DNA of 21,133 bases, from NCBI GenBank assembly GCA_030691775.1, contig JAUYDN010000215.1:1-21133 (forward strand). Direction: 5' to 3'. Origin of the DNA: Dehalococcoidia bacterium. Its GTDB lineage: Bacteria; Chloroflexota; Dehalococcoidia; Dehalococcoidales; Fen-1064. The translations under genes were made by a program, and so were the position numbers. Below, one piece after another: positions 1-7,320 of the stretch (the stretch's first letter is position 1; each line of letters starts with the position of its first letter). The notes beneath the pieces were generated by a model. That model saw nothing but the letters and a program-made list of their open reading frames with translations. It made no database searches and was not told where the DNA came from.

Positions 1-112
1 TCGAAATCTGAAAGCCGACACCCCTTGAAACCGGACTAACCCACCCTACAAGATGTAATCTACTTAATACTCTGCGTAATATAAATATTAGCACACATGA
101 TAAAAACAGTGC

Positions 113-1384
113 TTACCCTTCAGTCTTCGTAGTAGCCGCCGCTCTCTTCGCTCTCCGGCGCCGGATGATGAAGAAGGCAACCAGACCGCCGATTATCCAC
201 ACCGGGCTGAAATAGACCAGCCAGATGAGGACGGCGAAAACAAACCTGCCGAACCCCACCAGACCCCGCCATGCCCCTCTGGAGACATCCGCGGCGTTCC
301 AACCGGGCAGGACGTTGATATACTCTTCCCGTTTATCCTCTGCTTTGCCACCACGGTCATCGCTCACGGTAACGCTGACGGTGTATTTCCCGGACTTCGT
401 GTAGGTATGCCAGGGCGAGGCATCGACGCTGGTATTACCATCCCCGAAATCCCACCTGTAGCTGAAGGGCAGTATACCGCCGGTAGTCTGCACCCGGAAT
501 CCAATGGTATCATCGGCGCGGGCGATGCGCGTCCCGGCAACCAACTGAACGGTGAGCTTTGCCTGCTCCAGTTGAATAGTAATTAAAGAGGTCTGCGACG
601 TCTGCTCGAGGTACTGCATCCTGCCTTTGGTGCGCTCTATCTCATCCCTGGTGCTCGTGAGCTGTCTCTGTACCGCCAGGACATCTTCGACTTTTTCGGC
701 TTTCTTCATTATTTCCTGTAGCTGGGCTTCGGTCGCCTCAAGGTTCTTCAGTTTAGCGCTCAGGTCGCTGTACTCCTCGGAGACATCCTGGCTGGTTGTA
801 TTATCGCTGGTCACGTTAATAGCGAAGGCGCGCAGGGTTTTCATGGCGCTATCGAACATTTCTTGTGGCACCCGGATACTGATGACGCCGGAGACGATAT
901 CACCTTTTCCGGCTTTACTGGAAGAAACGACATAGCCGTCGAGAGTGTTTGCGAGCTGTGAAATCTGTTCCATAGCAGCGGATATATCCTCGACCACCAT
1001 TACCAGGTTGCCGGTGCGGACGATCATACGCTGGATAGTGGCACTGGATGACTGCCCGGTCGGGCTGGCGGTGATGACGACCGGAGGAGAGGTTGTAGCA
1101 GGAGCCGGGTAAGTCGTGGATGGTGTTGTGACAACAGGGGCAGGGACGGTAATCCGCGGGGCAGGCGCACCGGCTGGGATTTCCAGCGTGATTTCAGGCG
1201 CGGGATATGATTGAGGTGAAGAGCTCCCTGTACCCGGTGTGCTCAAGCCCAGGTTTTTCCTGAGCATATCTTCGTCTGACGGACTCCCGGTCGAATACAT
1301 CGTTGTGGCAGCGGAGCAGGCTACTAATAATACCAGGGAAACAGATAGCAGAAACAGCACACCTGTAAACACCTTACTTTTCAT
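113..1384 (-). CDS. DUF4349 lipoprotein with inserted PKD domain
   Basis: The 423-aa product starts with a lipoprotein signal peptide: a hydrophobic run over residues 5-22 ending in LVAC, so Cys23 would be lipidated and the protein held outside the membrane. Residues 25-118 are a Pro/Ser/Thr-rich linker. Residues about 119-275 match the DUF4349 family, with a predicted coiled coil around 200-265. A PKD fold follows at about 276-362 (YRWDFGDGN and the HTYTKSGKYTVSVTVSD core). A hydrophobic membrane segment lies at about 380-407, ending in a positive RRRRAKR tail. DUF4349 proteins usually run straight into the membrane helix, so the PKD domain looks like an insertion. The start is an ATG with the Shine-Dalgarno GAAGGAG eight bases upstream. 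The gene stands alone on its strand. Its function is unknown; an envelope or surface-sensing role is only a guess. Confidence 0.85.
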   Translation of the reverse strand: MKSKVFTGVLFLLSVSLVLLVACSAATTMYSTGSPSDEDMLRKNLGLSTPGTGSSSPQSYPAPEITLEIPAGAPAPRITVPAPVVTTPSTTYPAPATTSPPVVITASPTGQSSSATIQRMIVRTGNLVMVVEDISAAMEQISQLANTLDGYVVSSSKAGKGDIVSGVISIRVPQEMFDSAMKTLRAFAINVTSDNTTSQDVSEEYSDLSAKLKNLEATEAQLQEIMKKAEKVEDVLAVQRQLTSTRDEIERTKGRMQYLEQTSQTSLITIQLEQAKLTVQLVAGTRIARADDTIGFRVQTTGGILPFSYRWDFGDGNTSVDASPWHTYTKSGKYTVSVTVSDDRGGKAEDKREEYINVLPGWNAADVSRGAWRGLVGFGRFVFAVLIWLVYFSPVWIIGGLVAFFIIRRRRAKRAAATTKTEG

Positions 1385-1629
1385 TCTCTCGCTCCTTCTG
1401 CAAAATATATCACCTGTCCTTTATTCCTGCTGTAACCGGATAACATAAAGTTATAACGTACAATGCGCGGGTTGGTTAGGTGCGACTTTTGAGACGGGCG
1501 TTCTCAATTCTAGACCTGCGACCGTGTGGTGTCAACCAGAATTACGAACAGAAAGATTTTTCAGGGAAATACGTAGTGTGTTTGACTACCGTAACAGTTA
1601 ATGTGGAAATAATCTCCTAAAAAATTACA

Positions 1630-1674
1630 GGCAAGGGAGCCTCTAATGCGTTAGGGGTTCCTTTGCCTTTTTTT
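1630..1674 (+). terminator. Strong hairpin followed by T-run (possibly bidirectional)
   Basis: Bases 1630-1646 pair with 1651-1667 in a 17-bp stem that includes three G-U pairs, closed by a TGCG loop and followed by T7 (1668-1674). This is a textbook intrinsic terminator on the plus strand, but no plus-strand gene lies upstream in the window. Read on the minus strand the stem is followed by TGTAATTTTTT, so it could also terminate the TIR-STAND gene whose stop is at 1834. Confidence 0.7.
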
Positions 1675-1686
1675 GTGCCCATTTTA

Positions 1687-1730
1687 GGGGGTAGTCCGGG
1701 GATGACCCAGGCTACCCCCCCCCCTTTTTT
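1687..1730 (+). terminator. Second GC-rich hairpin with C10 tract and T6
   Basis: GGGGGTAG (1687-1694) pairs with CTACCCCC (1712-1719). The stem continues inward to a GGG/CCC helix (1698-1700 with 1706-1708) around a GATGA loop. The 3' arm runs into a ten-C homopolymer (1715-1724) and six Ts (1725-1730). It lies 12 bases after the previous terminator. The C10 tract is a likely site of length variation or sequencing uncertainty. Confidence 0.5.
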
Positions 1731-1740
1731 AGTATCCATA

Positions 1741-1785
1741 TGCATAACCATAATACTACTGGTTCAAATCCACCCCCCGCTACCA
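1741..1785 (+). other. Decayed tRNA 3' half (initiator-tRNA-like), possible attachment-site relic
   Basis: Bases 1761-1785 read as a T-loop (GGTTCAAATCC) and an acceptor 3' strand ending CCCCCGCTACCA, including the CCA tail. Initiator tRNAs of many bacteria end very similarly. A CATAACC at 1743-1749 sits 11 bases before GGTTC, the same spacing as the CAT anticodon in tRNA-fMet. The T-stem is imperfect (two outer mismatches) and no D-arm or 5' acceptor strand is present, so this is not a working tRNA. It could be a leftover of integration into a tRNA gene or a decayed copy. With the fragment on the plus strand, the usual geometry would put an integrated element to its left. Confidence 0.45.
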
Positions 1786-1796
1786 AGTGCTGAGCT

Positions 1797-1832
1797 AAAA
1801 AGCCCGGAACTAAGAATTAGCAGGGGTTTTTT
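1797..1832. terminator. Weak hairpin just downstream of the TIR-STAND stop
   Basis: AAAAAGCCC (1797-1805) can pair with GGGTTTTTT (1824-1832), with one G-U pair and an 18-base loop. On the plus strand it would follow the tRNA-like relic as a terminator. On the minus strand it lies directly after the TIR-STAND stop codon and has a T5 tail. The stem is mostly A-T and therefore weak. Confidence 0.3.
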
Positions 1833-1833
1833 A

Positions 1834-4404
1834 TTAAGTAGATACTAAGAGTAGGACCTGCTTAACCCTGTGTTCTAATGACAGAAGGGTCTTGTTGTCA
1901 GGCTCGATTTCCAGCCCTCTTGATATGGATCCTTTTGTCTCTTCTAGGCTGATTAAAGCTGATTGTTTGTCGTTATTGTTTATTAGGCTTTGTGCCTTGT
2001 CTAGTTGGACTTGTGCCAAGCCACCGCATATGATCACGTTTTTGGGCTCCAACCTAAGAGCTTTCTTTAACAATGTCTCTGCGGTATCGTAATCTCCCTT
2101 CCGTCTCAGTATATTGGCTTTCGTGGAAAGATACGATGTACTCCTTTGCTTATTTCCAGGAAATCTATCCACGGTCTCTTCGGCTTTCTTATCTTCCCCC
2201 AACTCCAAATATACATCAGCCAAAGCTGTCACTGAAAAACCCAGAGATGGATCCCTGGAGGCTTGCTCAAGATGCTCTTTGGCTTCTACAAGAATACCCT
2301 TTCCCTTGAGCAATATTCCGGCACGGTGGTGCAAACGTGAATCTCCAGGAGATATACGGAGACCATCTCTTATAATACTCAGAGCCTTATCTTTCTGACC
2401 TATGGCGTCATAAACCATACTGGCTGTGGCAACCACGAAAGATTTCCCTGGCTCCAAATCAAGGGCTTCTTCGATTAGGGTTATCGCTTCACTGGCTCTC
2501 CCCATTTCCGTTAACAGATCAGCTAGGCTGCAAAGAGGTGTCACTTTCCCACGTACTGTTGCTAAAGCAACCGCTTTTCGAAAAGCTGCCAACGCTTCGT
2601 CGTTTTTGCCAAGGTAACGGAGCACTGTACCTACTGCATGATGGTAGCGGGATACTCTGGGGAATTTAACCGCCAGGTCGCTCAACACATCCAATGCATC
2701 TTTTGACCTTCCCAGTCTATTAAGACATAGGCCATAATAGAAGTCATATACGGGATCTGACGTGCCGCCCATTCTCTTTGCGGCCTCAAGGTAGGTGAGT
2801 GCTACCCCGTATTGGCCACGTCGATAAAGTTCAACCGCCGCAGCCTTCGCTTCCTCCAAATAATCTTTCTCGATCAGTCTAGCTCGTCTCCTTCCACCCG
2901 AAGCAATGGTATGAAAGTGACATAGCGACGCAAATTCCGCTCTTTCTGCACTATAGGATAAAGCGATTCTCCACTCTCGGTCAAAGAGGTCAGCCAGTTT
3001 ACGGTGGCATTCAAGAATCTCATTTGGCACCGACATGGATTCCGATACATAGTCGCGTAGGATAGAATGTAAAGCATAACCTTGTGATGTTGGGTCAAGA
3101 AGTTGTTTATGCTTGATTGACTCAACTTCGGCGAAATCTGACCGTAGGATTGATTTCAGTTGCCTATCTGAAAGTGGATAGACAGCTGTCGCGAGTAATG
3201 TTAGGACTTGTCTCTCCTCAACCTGAAGAGTAATACGAGAGAACAAGTCTTCTCCAATCATGTGTCGAATCTTGTGCAAGCCAGCTTGATCTGCTAAGGT
3301 AGCCTCGATTCCTTGCTGCGCAACCCTATGGGCCACGGCGTTAATTGCAGCTGGATAACCGCCAATTGATTCAGCCAGTTTCTCCAGCTTGACAAAATCA
3401 TAGTCCAACGGCGACAAGTTTGCTAAGTAGAACCTTAAAACTCGCGCCGTTGATTTCTTGTCTAATGGACCGAGTTGCACGCTTTTGAATCGAGACGCAA
3501 TGGCAGGATCGAAGGGGGGAGCAGACCAAGCTAGGATTACTAGCCCCGGATTGTTTGGCTTGTGGATCTGCACCAGGTCCTTGCATAGTGTTTCAACTAA
3601 CGTTGCTGTGGTGGTCGCTATATGGCTACTATCTGATTCTGCTCGAAATCTTAGGTTATCGAGTACTATGAACAGCCTAGCCGACGCTTCTATTTCTGGT
3701 AAGAGCAAGTTCTTCCACACTTGTTCAGGGTGGCTTGCTGCTTCATGGGGGTCAACTTGAATGCTCAACGGTCTTGCTATAGCGGATATGAGTCGAATTG
3801 GAGTGGATGACATCTCAAGATCGACCCATACAGGCGTTAGGTGTGAAAAGATGGCTCCTACAGCCCTCTTCATTAGCGATGTTTTTCCTATGCCGTCAAT
3901 TCCAAGGACCATAAGTGCACTATTCCCAGAGAAAGCCGAACGCTCTAATATATCTAGCTCACTTTCTCTGTCTTGAAACGATTCCCTGAGAGCGAACTGC
4001 CCGAAGTAAGATTCTTCTGGAGTCAAATCATCTCTGAGGTTGTGTAGAGCCTGGACTACATTGCTTCTCGCTTTACCATCTATCCACGAACGGTAAGCGA
4101 GGGCAGGAGGCAATGGAGTCGTATCTAATCTAACAACTACAAGGCGGAATCCTCTGTCTCTAGAGATTCTTATTCTGGCCTGACTGACTTCATCTTCGAC
4201 AAATGGTGACTTAGCGGCATAGGCGCTCCAAAAAAGGACGAAAATGCGGGAGTCTGCTATTCCTCGATCAAATGTAAAGATGGACTCACCTGGCTTAATG
4301 TCCCATCTGTAGAACCAGCACTCTTCTTTGCCTAATTTGTTTGCGACTTCTTGAACAAATGGCTCATCGTCGTTACTATGACTTAGGAAAAAAGTCTTCG
4401 CCAT
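1834..4404 (-). CDS. TIR-STAND NTPase-TPR protein (bacterial NLR-like, putative defence)
   Basis: An 856-aa protein with the three-part layout of immune STAND proteins. Residues 1-130 are a TIR domain: a KTFFLSHS first strand, a BB-loop-like DIKPGES at 35-41, and SPFVEDEV at 66-73, where Glu72 matches the NADase catalytic glutamate. Residues 145-460 are a STAND/NB-ARC-like NTPase: Walker A GIDGIGKTS (168-176), Walker B LFIVLD (244-249), a GYPAA motif (349-353) equivalent to GLPLA, and ALHSILRDY (444-452) equivalent to the MHD motif. Residues 520-850 are TPR-like helical repeats, the expected sensor. In this family the repeats sense an invader, the NTPase oligomerises and the TIR domain degrades or converts NAD+; that role here is inferred. 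The start is an ATG behind a purine-rich AGAAGAAG. The gene is monocistronic and visibly AT-richer than its neighbours, suggesting transfer. Confidence 0.88.
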   Translation of the reverse strand: MAKTFFLSHSNDDEPFVQEVANKLGKEECWFYRWDIKPGESIFTFDRGIADSRIFVLFWSAYAAKSPFVEDEVSQARIRISRDRGFRLVVVRLDTTPLPPALAYRSWIDGKARSNVVQALHNLRDDLTPEESYFGQFALRESFQDRESELDILERSAFSGNSALMVLGIDGIGKTSLMKRAVGAIFSHLTPVWVDLEMSSTPIRLISAIARPLSIQVDPHEAASHPEQVWKNLLLPEIEASARLFIVLDNLRFRAESDSSHIATTTATLVETLCKDLVQIHKPNNPGLVILAWSAPPFDPAIASRFKSVQLGPLDKKSTARVLRFYLANLSPLDYDFVKLEKLAESIGGYPAAINAVAHRVAQQGIEATLADQAGLHKIRHMIGEDLFSRITLQVEERQVLTLLATAVYPLSDRQLKSILRSDFAEVESIKHKQLLDPTSQGYALHSILRDYVSESMSVPNEILECHRKLADLFDREWRIALSYSAERAEFASLCHFHTIASGGRRRARLIEKDYLEEAKAAAVELYRRGQYGVALTYLEAAKRMGGTSDPVYDFYYGLCLNRLGRSKDALDVLSDLAVKFPRVSRYHHAVGTVLRYLGKNDEALAAFRKAVALATVRGKVTPLCSLADLLTEMGRASEAITLIEEALDLEPGKSFVVATASMVYDAIGQKDKALSIIRDGLRISPGDSRLHHRAGILLKGKGILVEAKEHLEQASRDPSLGFSVTALADVYLELGEDKKAEETVDRFPGNKQRSTSYLSTKANILRRKGDYDTAETLLKKALRLEPKNVIICGGLAQVQLDKAQSLINNNDKQSALISLEETKGSISRGLEIEPDNKTLLSLEHRVKQVLLLVST

Positions 4405-4451
4405 ATTTCTTCTTCTGAGCGCAGGAGAGTCCCGAGATTAATCTGATTGTT

Positions 4452-4496
4452 CACTAGTATAGTGTGCATTATACCCGTTTCGTAATCTGATTTCAA
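4452..4496 (-). promoter_or_regulatory. Promoter of the TIR-STAND gene with inverted repeat at the start site
   Basis: On the minus strand TTGAAA (4496-4491) is followed by 17 bases and a perfect TATAAT (4473-4468), placing the transcript start near 4461 and giving a leader of about 57 bases. CACTA-GTA-TAGTG (4452-4464), a perfect 5-bp inverted repeat, overlaps the predicted start and could bind a repressor. The rest of 4405-4579 shows nothing recognisable. Confidence 0.65.
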
Positions 4497-4579
4497 CAGG
4501 GTATTTCAGGCCTTTCCACTCAGGCTTATTCCAGTAGGGTGAAGCATAACGTGGGCCCTTCTTTGGCTGTACGGGCTGT

Positions 4580-4834
4580 CTAATCTCGATAAACATCCCC
4601 CCTCGCCATCACCCGATGGATGATGACCACTTTTGCGCCATCATCGACCTGGTAAAGGATTCGGTAGTCCCCCACACGCACCCTGTAGCCGTCTCTTGCG
4701 GTTAGCTTCTTAGCACCGGGCGGCCGGGGATTTTCAGCCAGACGAGCGATAGCACTGTTAACCCTCTCCTGTGTTTGCGCTGGAAGCCGGCTAATCTGCC
4801 GGTGGGCAGTGTGGCTAACTTCCAGTCGGTACAC
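4580..4834 (-). CDS. RelE/ParE-family toxin
   Basis: The 84-aa product is the usual size of a RelE-superfamily toxin. It has the N-terminal YRLEVSHTAHRQISRLP strand-helix, the central GYRVRVGDYRILYQV signature and the C-terminal HRVMARGDVY, with basic residues and Tyr82 where RelE enzymes place their mRNA-cleaving residues. RelE toxins cut mRNA on the ribosome; ParE members instead target gyrase, and sequence alone does not settle which applies. The start is GTG at 4834, inside the last 20 bases of the antitoxin gene, so translation is probably coupled. It would be neutralised by the product of the gene at 4815-5102. Confidence 0.85.
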   Translation of the reverse strand: MYRLEVSHTAHRQISRLPAQTQERVNSAIARLAENPRPPGAKKLTARDGYRVRVGDYRILYQVDDGAKVVIIHRVMARGDVYRD

Positions 4835-5102
4835 CGCTCTTCAGCTCTTTCGACTTCGCCAGGTGCTCCTCAAAGGGCATTGTCGGCTCCTTGTCTAACT
4901 CAGCCTGGAGCAACTCGGCAGTATCAGAGAGGTCTTCCAAACGCTCTACCATGTCGTTATACTGGTTGACCCCGACGAGAACCGCTTTCACCCGGCTACC
5001 GGAGACAATAAGGTATGGCTCTCCGCCGCCGGAGACTTCATCTACCAACTGAGTGAGTTTCGGCCTGGCTTCGGCCATTCCGATTGATTTTATCCTGCTC
5101 AT
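4815..5102 (-). CDS. Phd/YefM-family antitoxin
   Basis: A 95-aa antitoxin. Residues 1-55 form the Phd/YefM DNA-binding fold (IGMAEARPKLTQLVDEV, then EPYLIVSGSRVKAVLVGVNQYNDM). The acidic C-terminal half, rich in Glu and Leu, would wrap the toxin. The frame stays open upstream to 5270, but the start at 5102 is chosen because a perfect AAGGAGGT (5114-5107) sits four bases before it and because family members begin here. It overlaps relE by 20 bases. Such pairs repress their own promoter. Confidence 0.85.
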   Translation of the reverse strand: MSRIKSIGMAEARPKLTQLVDEVSGGGEPYLIVSGSRVKAVLVGVNQYNDMVERLEDLSDTAELLQAELDKEPTMPFEEHLAKSKELKSGVPTGS

Positions 5103-5121
5103 ACTGACCTCCTTAATGTCT

Positions 5122-5150
5122 ATCTTAATGCAGGTATTAATCATTGTCAA
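5122..5150 (-). promoter_or_regulatory. Toxin-antitoxin promoter with internal inverted repeat
   Basis: On the minus strand a perfect TTGACA (5150-5145) is followed by 17 bases and TAAGAT (5127-5122). The inverted repeat TTAAT-N6-ATTAA (5125-5140) fills the spacer and overlaps the -10, a natural place for the Phd-type antitoxin to bind. The predicted transcript start near 5115 lies directly before the Shine-Dalgarno, so the leader is very short. Confidence 0.6.
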
Positions 5151-5215
5151 GAATAAGGACAGTCTACGAAACCAGGCATCCGCGAGACTAAAACAAATGT
5201 GGGGAAAATACCTTT

Positions 5216-5345
5216 CAGTCCCCCTCTGGCTTTGCCCTGACATTTGAGGCAGCGCCGTCTCCCTCTGCAAAAGGGGGAAATTGTATCCCCTCCCCTTCGT
5301 AAAGAGCCTGCCCCGTACAAGATACGGGGGAGATTGTGAGGGTTT
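5216..5345. repeat. Intergenic hairpin-rich repeat-like sequence
   Basis: The space between the antitoxin promoter and the PAC2 operon is non-coding. It holds several short inverted repeats, the clearest being CCCCGTA-CAAGA-TACGGGG (5311-5329), plus CCCTCTGCAAAAGGGGG near 5262-5278. The look is of a decayed dispersed intergenic repeat. Part of it could act as a transcription terminator for the PAC2 operon ending at 5394, although no T-run follows the stem on that strand. Confidence 0.4.
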
Positions 5346-5393
5346 TAAGTTGGTTCGCGGGAAGTTAACGAAACACGGTGGATGGGAGACCGA

Positions 5394-6224
5394 TTACCCC
5401 TCTTGTTTCTTGAGGTATTCCTCGACTTCTTTGACCAGTTTCTCGTGTTCGGTATCGGACAAACGCTGGTTGCCTTCCAGCTTGGTAATACTTCGGTCGA
5501 TTTCCACCTGCTCCCGCCGCAGGTTGGCAAGCCACTCGTCCAGGCGGGTGATTTCCGCATCGATCCGTGTAAAATTAAATCCCAGGTTCAGCCGGTCGTT
5601 GAGGAAACTGAGCACTCTCTTCTGGGACCTGGGGTCGTCCGCGGATATCAGGTAAAACGGCACTGGTACCCAGAGATTAGCGCCCTGCAGATTACGCTGT
5701 TTTGCCGTCCACAACAGAAAAGAGTTAAGCGTCGGGCGGCCGCCGGGTGGTGTCTCGAAGTCGAGTTCACGGGAGAGTTCGTACGGCGCCAGAGATTTCT
5801 TGATTTGCGGCGAGCTGAAAGTCGCCCAGAAATCGCGCGGTGCGGTGTGCGCGCCCAGCGCAATCATTCCCCCGATGGTATACATCTCCCGGACACGGCA
5901 GTGTTCTTGTGCGACATCGACGATGAGGTTCAGGAATTTGAACCACTCGTAGCGCGGTATGGTACTGTAAAAAATAACCAGGTCGCGGTCCGGGATGGCG
6001 TAAAAACTGCTTTCCGGAAATTCAACCACATCGTTTTCGATTGAGACCCCGCCCAGGGGGAAAAATTCCACCGGGTCGATGTCACAGAACTCCTCGGCTC
6101 CCAGCTCACGTTTGAGGTGAGCCACGGTCTTCGCCCCGAGCTGTCCGGCGTCGGAATCCCAGCAGACGACCATCGCGGGATTACGTAGCTTTGGCTTGCC
6201 CAGGAATTTCAGGAAGTCCGTCAT
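5394..6224 (-). CDS. PAC2-family protein (second of pair)
   Basis: A 276-aa protein of the PAC2 family, named after a eukaryotic proteasome-assembly chaperone; prokaryotic members have no settled function. The family core is visible in residues about 15-190: AMVVCWDSDAGQLGAKTVAHL at the start, then REMYTIGGMIALGAH, and NLWVPVPFYLIS near the end of the domain. Residues about 220-276 form a charged helical tail, probably coiled coil. The ATG overlaps the upstream paralogue's stop by 4 bases (ATGA), so the two are translationally coupled and probably act together, perhaps as a heteromer. It lacks the GLNG-type segment that the first copy keeps, so the copies have diverged. No proteasome gene is in the window. 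Confidence 0.8.
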   Translation of the reverse strand: MTDFLKFLGKPKLRNPAMVVCWDSDAGQLGAKTVAHLKRELGAEEFCDIDPVEFFPLGGVSIENDVVEFPESSFYAIPDRDLVIFYSTIPRYEWFKFLNLIVDVAQEHCRVREMYTIGGMIALGAHTAPRDFWATFSSPQIKKSLAPYELSRELDFETPPGGRPTLNSFLLWTAKQRNLQGANLWVPVPFYLISADDPRSQKRVLSFLNDRLNLGFNFTRIDAEITRLDEWLANLRREQVEIDRSITKLEGNQRLSDTEHEKLVKEVEEYLKKQEG

Positions 6225-7126
6225 ACCCCTTTGTCACCCTTCTTGAAAAAATCATCGATGTGCTCTTTAAGCCACTTCTGGTCTTCTTCTGTGATGGTCG
6301 CCCGTGGTTTAGCCTGGGGAGTCTCTTTACGTTGTTCCAGACGCTCCTTGATTTCCGCTGGAAACTGCTGGTACACGCTTTCAAGGACCGTATCCATCTG
6401 GCCGATCATACCGTCCAGTACGTGTGGGTCGACATTGAGATTGAGGGCTTCTGAAAGGACCTCGATGACCGCTTGCGATGCCTTCGGGTAGGGGAATGGC
6501 ACCCGCGACAGGTAGTCCGGGATTTCTCCCATCAAGCAAACGCCAGGACACTTCCGCTTTTTTGCCGTGCCAACCAGCAGACCGTTCAGACCGGTGATAC
6601 TGCCCTGGTCACCCCTGCCTTCCACCTCGCTCATCAGCACCATGTTGGGGTAGGTTTTCAGTTCTGCCAGAATTTTTTTCTGGTTCGCCACTGCCCAGAC
6701 ACGTGGCTTGTGGGTGTGGTGGGTAATAGCCACGGCGGCGCCCGAGGTATAGATACGACCGCACCCGAATTTTTCAGCAACGTCCAGCACCATGTTTGCC
6801 ATCTCGTAAGCGCGAGCGCCTTCCGCGTACATGCTCTCCCGGCTCACCGGTTGTTCCTCCCCGACGAAGAAAACGATGTCACGGTTGGCTAGCCGTTTGT
6901 AATAGAATTTGCTCGTGGGGAACTCCATGTCCGTGAGGACACTGCCGCGGATAATAACCTTGCTGGGATAGAAGAAGTCCCAGGGTTCGATTTCACCCAT
7001 CTCTTCTGCCTGGACTGCCTGCCGGATGGTGTCCACGGTTATCAACCCGATGTTGCCGATGCCGGGCCAGCCGACAATCATATCCGGATTGGTCAGGGCG
7101 GGTTCGCGGTGTAAAATCAGCGCCAC
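6221..7126 (-). CDS. PAC2-family protein (first of pair)
   Basis: A 301-aa PAC2-family protein and the better-conserved copy. It has the GWPGIGNIGLITVDTI glycine-rich opening (residues 19-34), a central CGRIYTSGAAVAITHH segment, and SITGLNGLLVGTAKK with PGVCLMGEIP, typical of the archaeal and bacterial family. The last 60 residues are a charged helical extension. There is no C-terminal HbYX-type tail for docking to a proteasome. The start is a GTG with AGAGGTG eight bases upstream. The gene leads a two-gene operon and diverges from the E1-like gene at 7321. The molecular role is unknown; protein quality control is a guess from the family name only. Confidence 0.83.
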   Translation of the reverse strand: MALILHREPALTNPDMIVGWPGIGNIGLITVDTIRQAVQAEEMGEIEPWDFFYPSKVIIRGSVLTDMEFPTSKFYYKRLANRDIVFFVGEEQPVSRESMYAEGARAYEMANMVLDVAEKFGCGRIYTSGAAVAITHHTHKPRVWAVANQKKILAELKTYPNMVLMSEVEGRGDQGSITGLNGLLVGTAKKRKCPGVCLMGEIPDYLSRVPFPYPKASQAVIEVLSEALNLNVDPHVLDGMIGQMDTVLESVYQQFPAEIKERLEQRKETPQAKPRATITEEDQKWLKEHIDDFFKKGDKGV

Positions 7127-7158
7127 AATCGCACACCTCTGAAAACGTCTTACTACTA

Positions 7159-7187
7159 ATTCTAGCCAGATTTCTCAGCGGAAACAA
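7159..7187 (-). promoter_or_regulatory. Probable promoter of the PAC2 operon
   Basis: On the minus strand TTGTTT (7187-7182) is followed by 17 bases and TAGAAT (7164-7159), which would start transcription near 7152, about 26 bases before the GTG. The -10 is good and the -35 is weak. No equally clear promoter was seen for the divergent gene in 7188-7320. Confidence 0.4.
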
Positions 7188-7320
7188 GTTGACGGAGAAA
7201 ACCGCTATCCGGGTTTCAATACAGCCACATTCCGAGAACTGGAAATTAAAGTGATAACGGTGTATATTTTTATCGCCAGCCGTTTGTTCGCATCAACGAG
7301 GAAACTGGAGAAAACGTTAT

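Noticed and set aside
1..112. Possible terminator downstream of the DUF4349 gene.
   Set aside because: No stable hairpin with a T-run on the minus strand could be found before the window edge.
1741..1785. The tRNA-like fragment as a tmRNA (ssrA) end.
   Set aside because: tmRNA acceptors begin with GGGG and would need a different 3' strand; CCCCGCT-ACCA implies a 5' AGCGGGG as in initiator-type tRNAs.
5103..5270. Longer antitoxin start at 5270 (151 aa).
   Set aside because: The extra 56 residues cover the promoter and operator and do not resemble Phd/YefM; a perfect Shine-Dalgarno supports 5102.
5382..6044. A 220-codon plus-strand frame opposite the second PAC2 gene.
   Set aside because: Antisense shadow of a gene with clear family motifs; no protein family resemblance.
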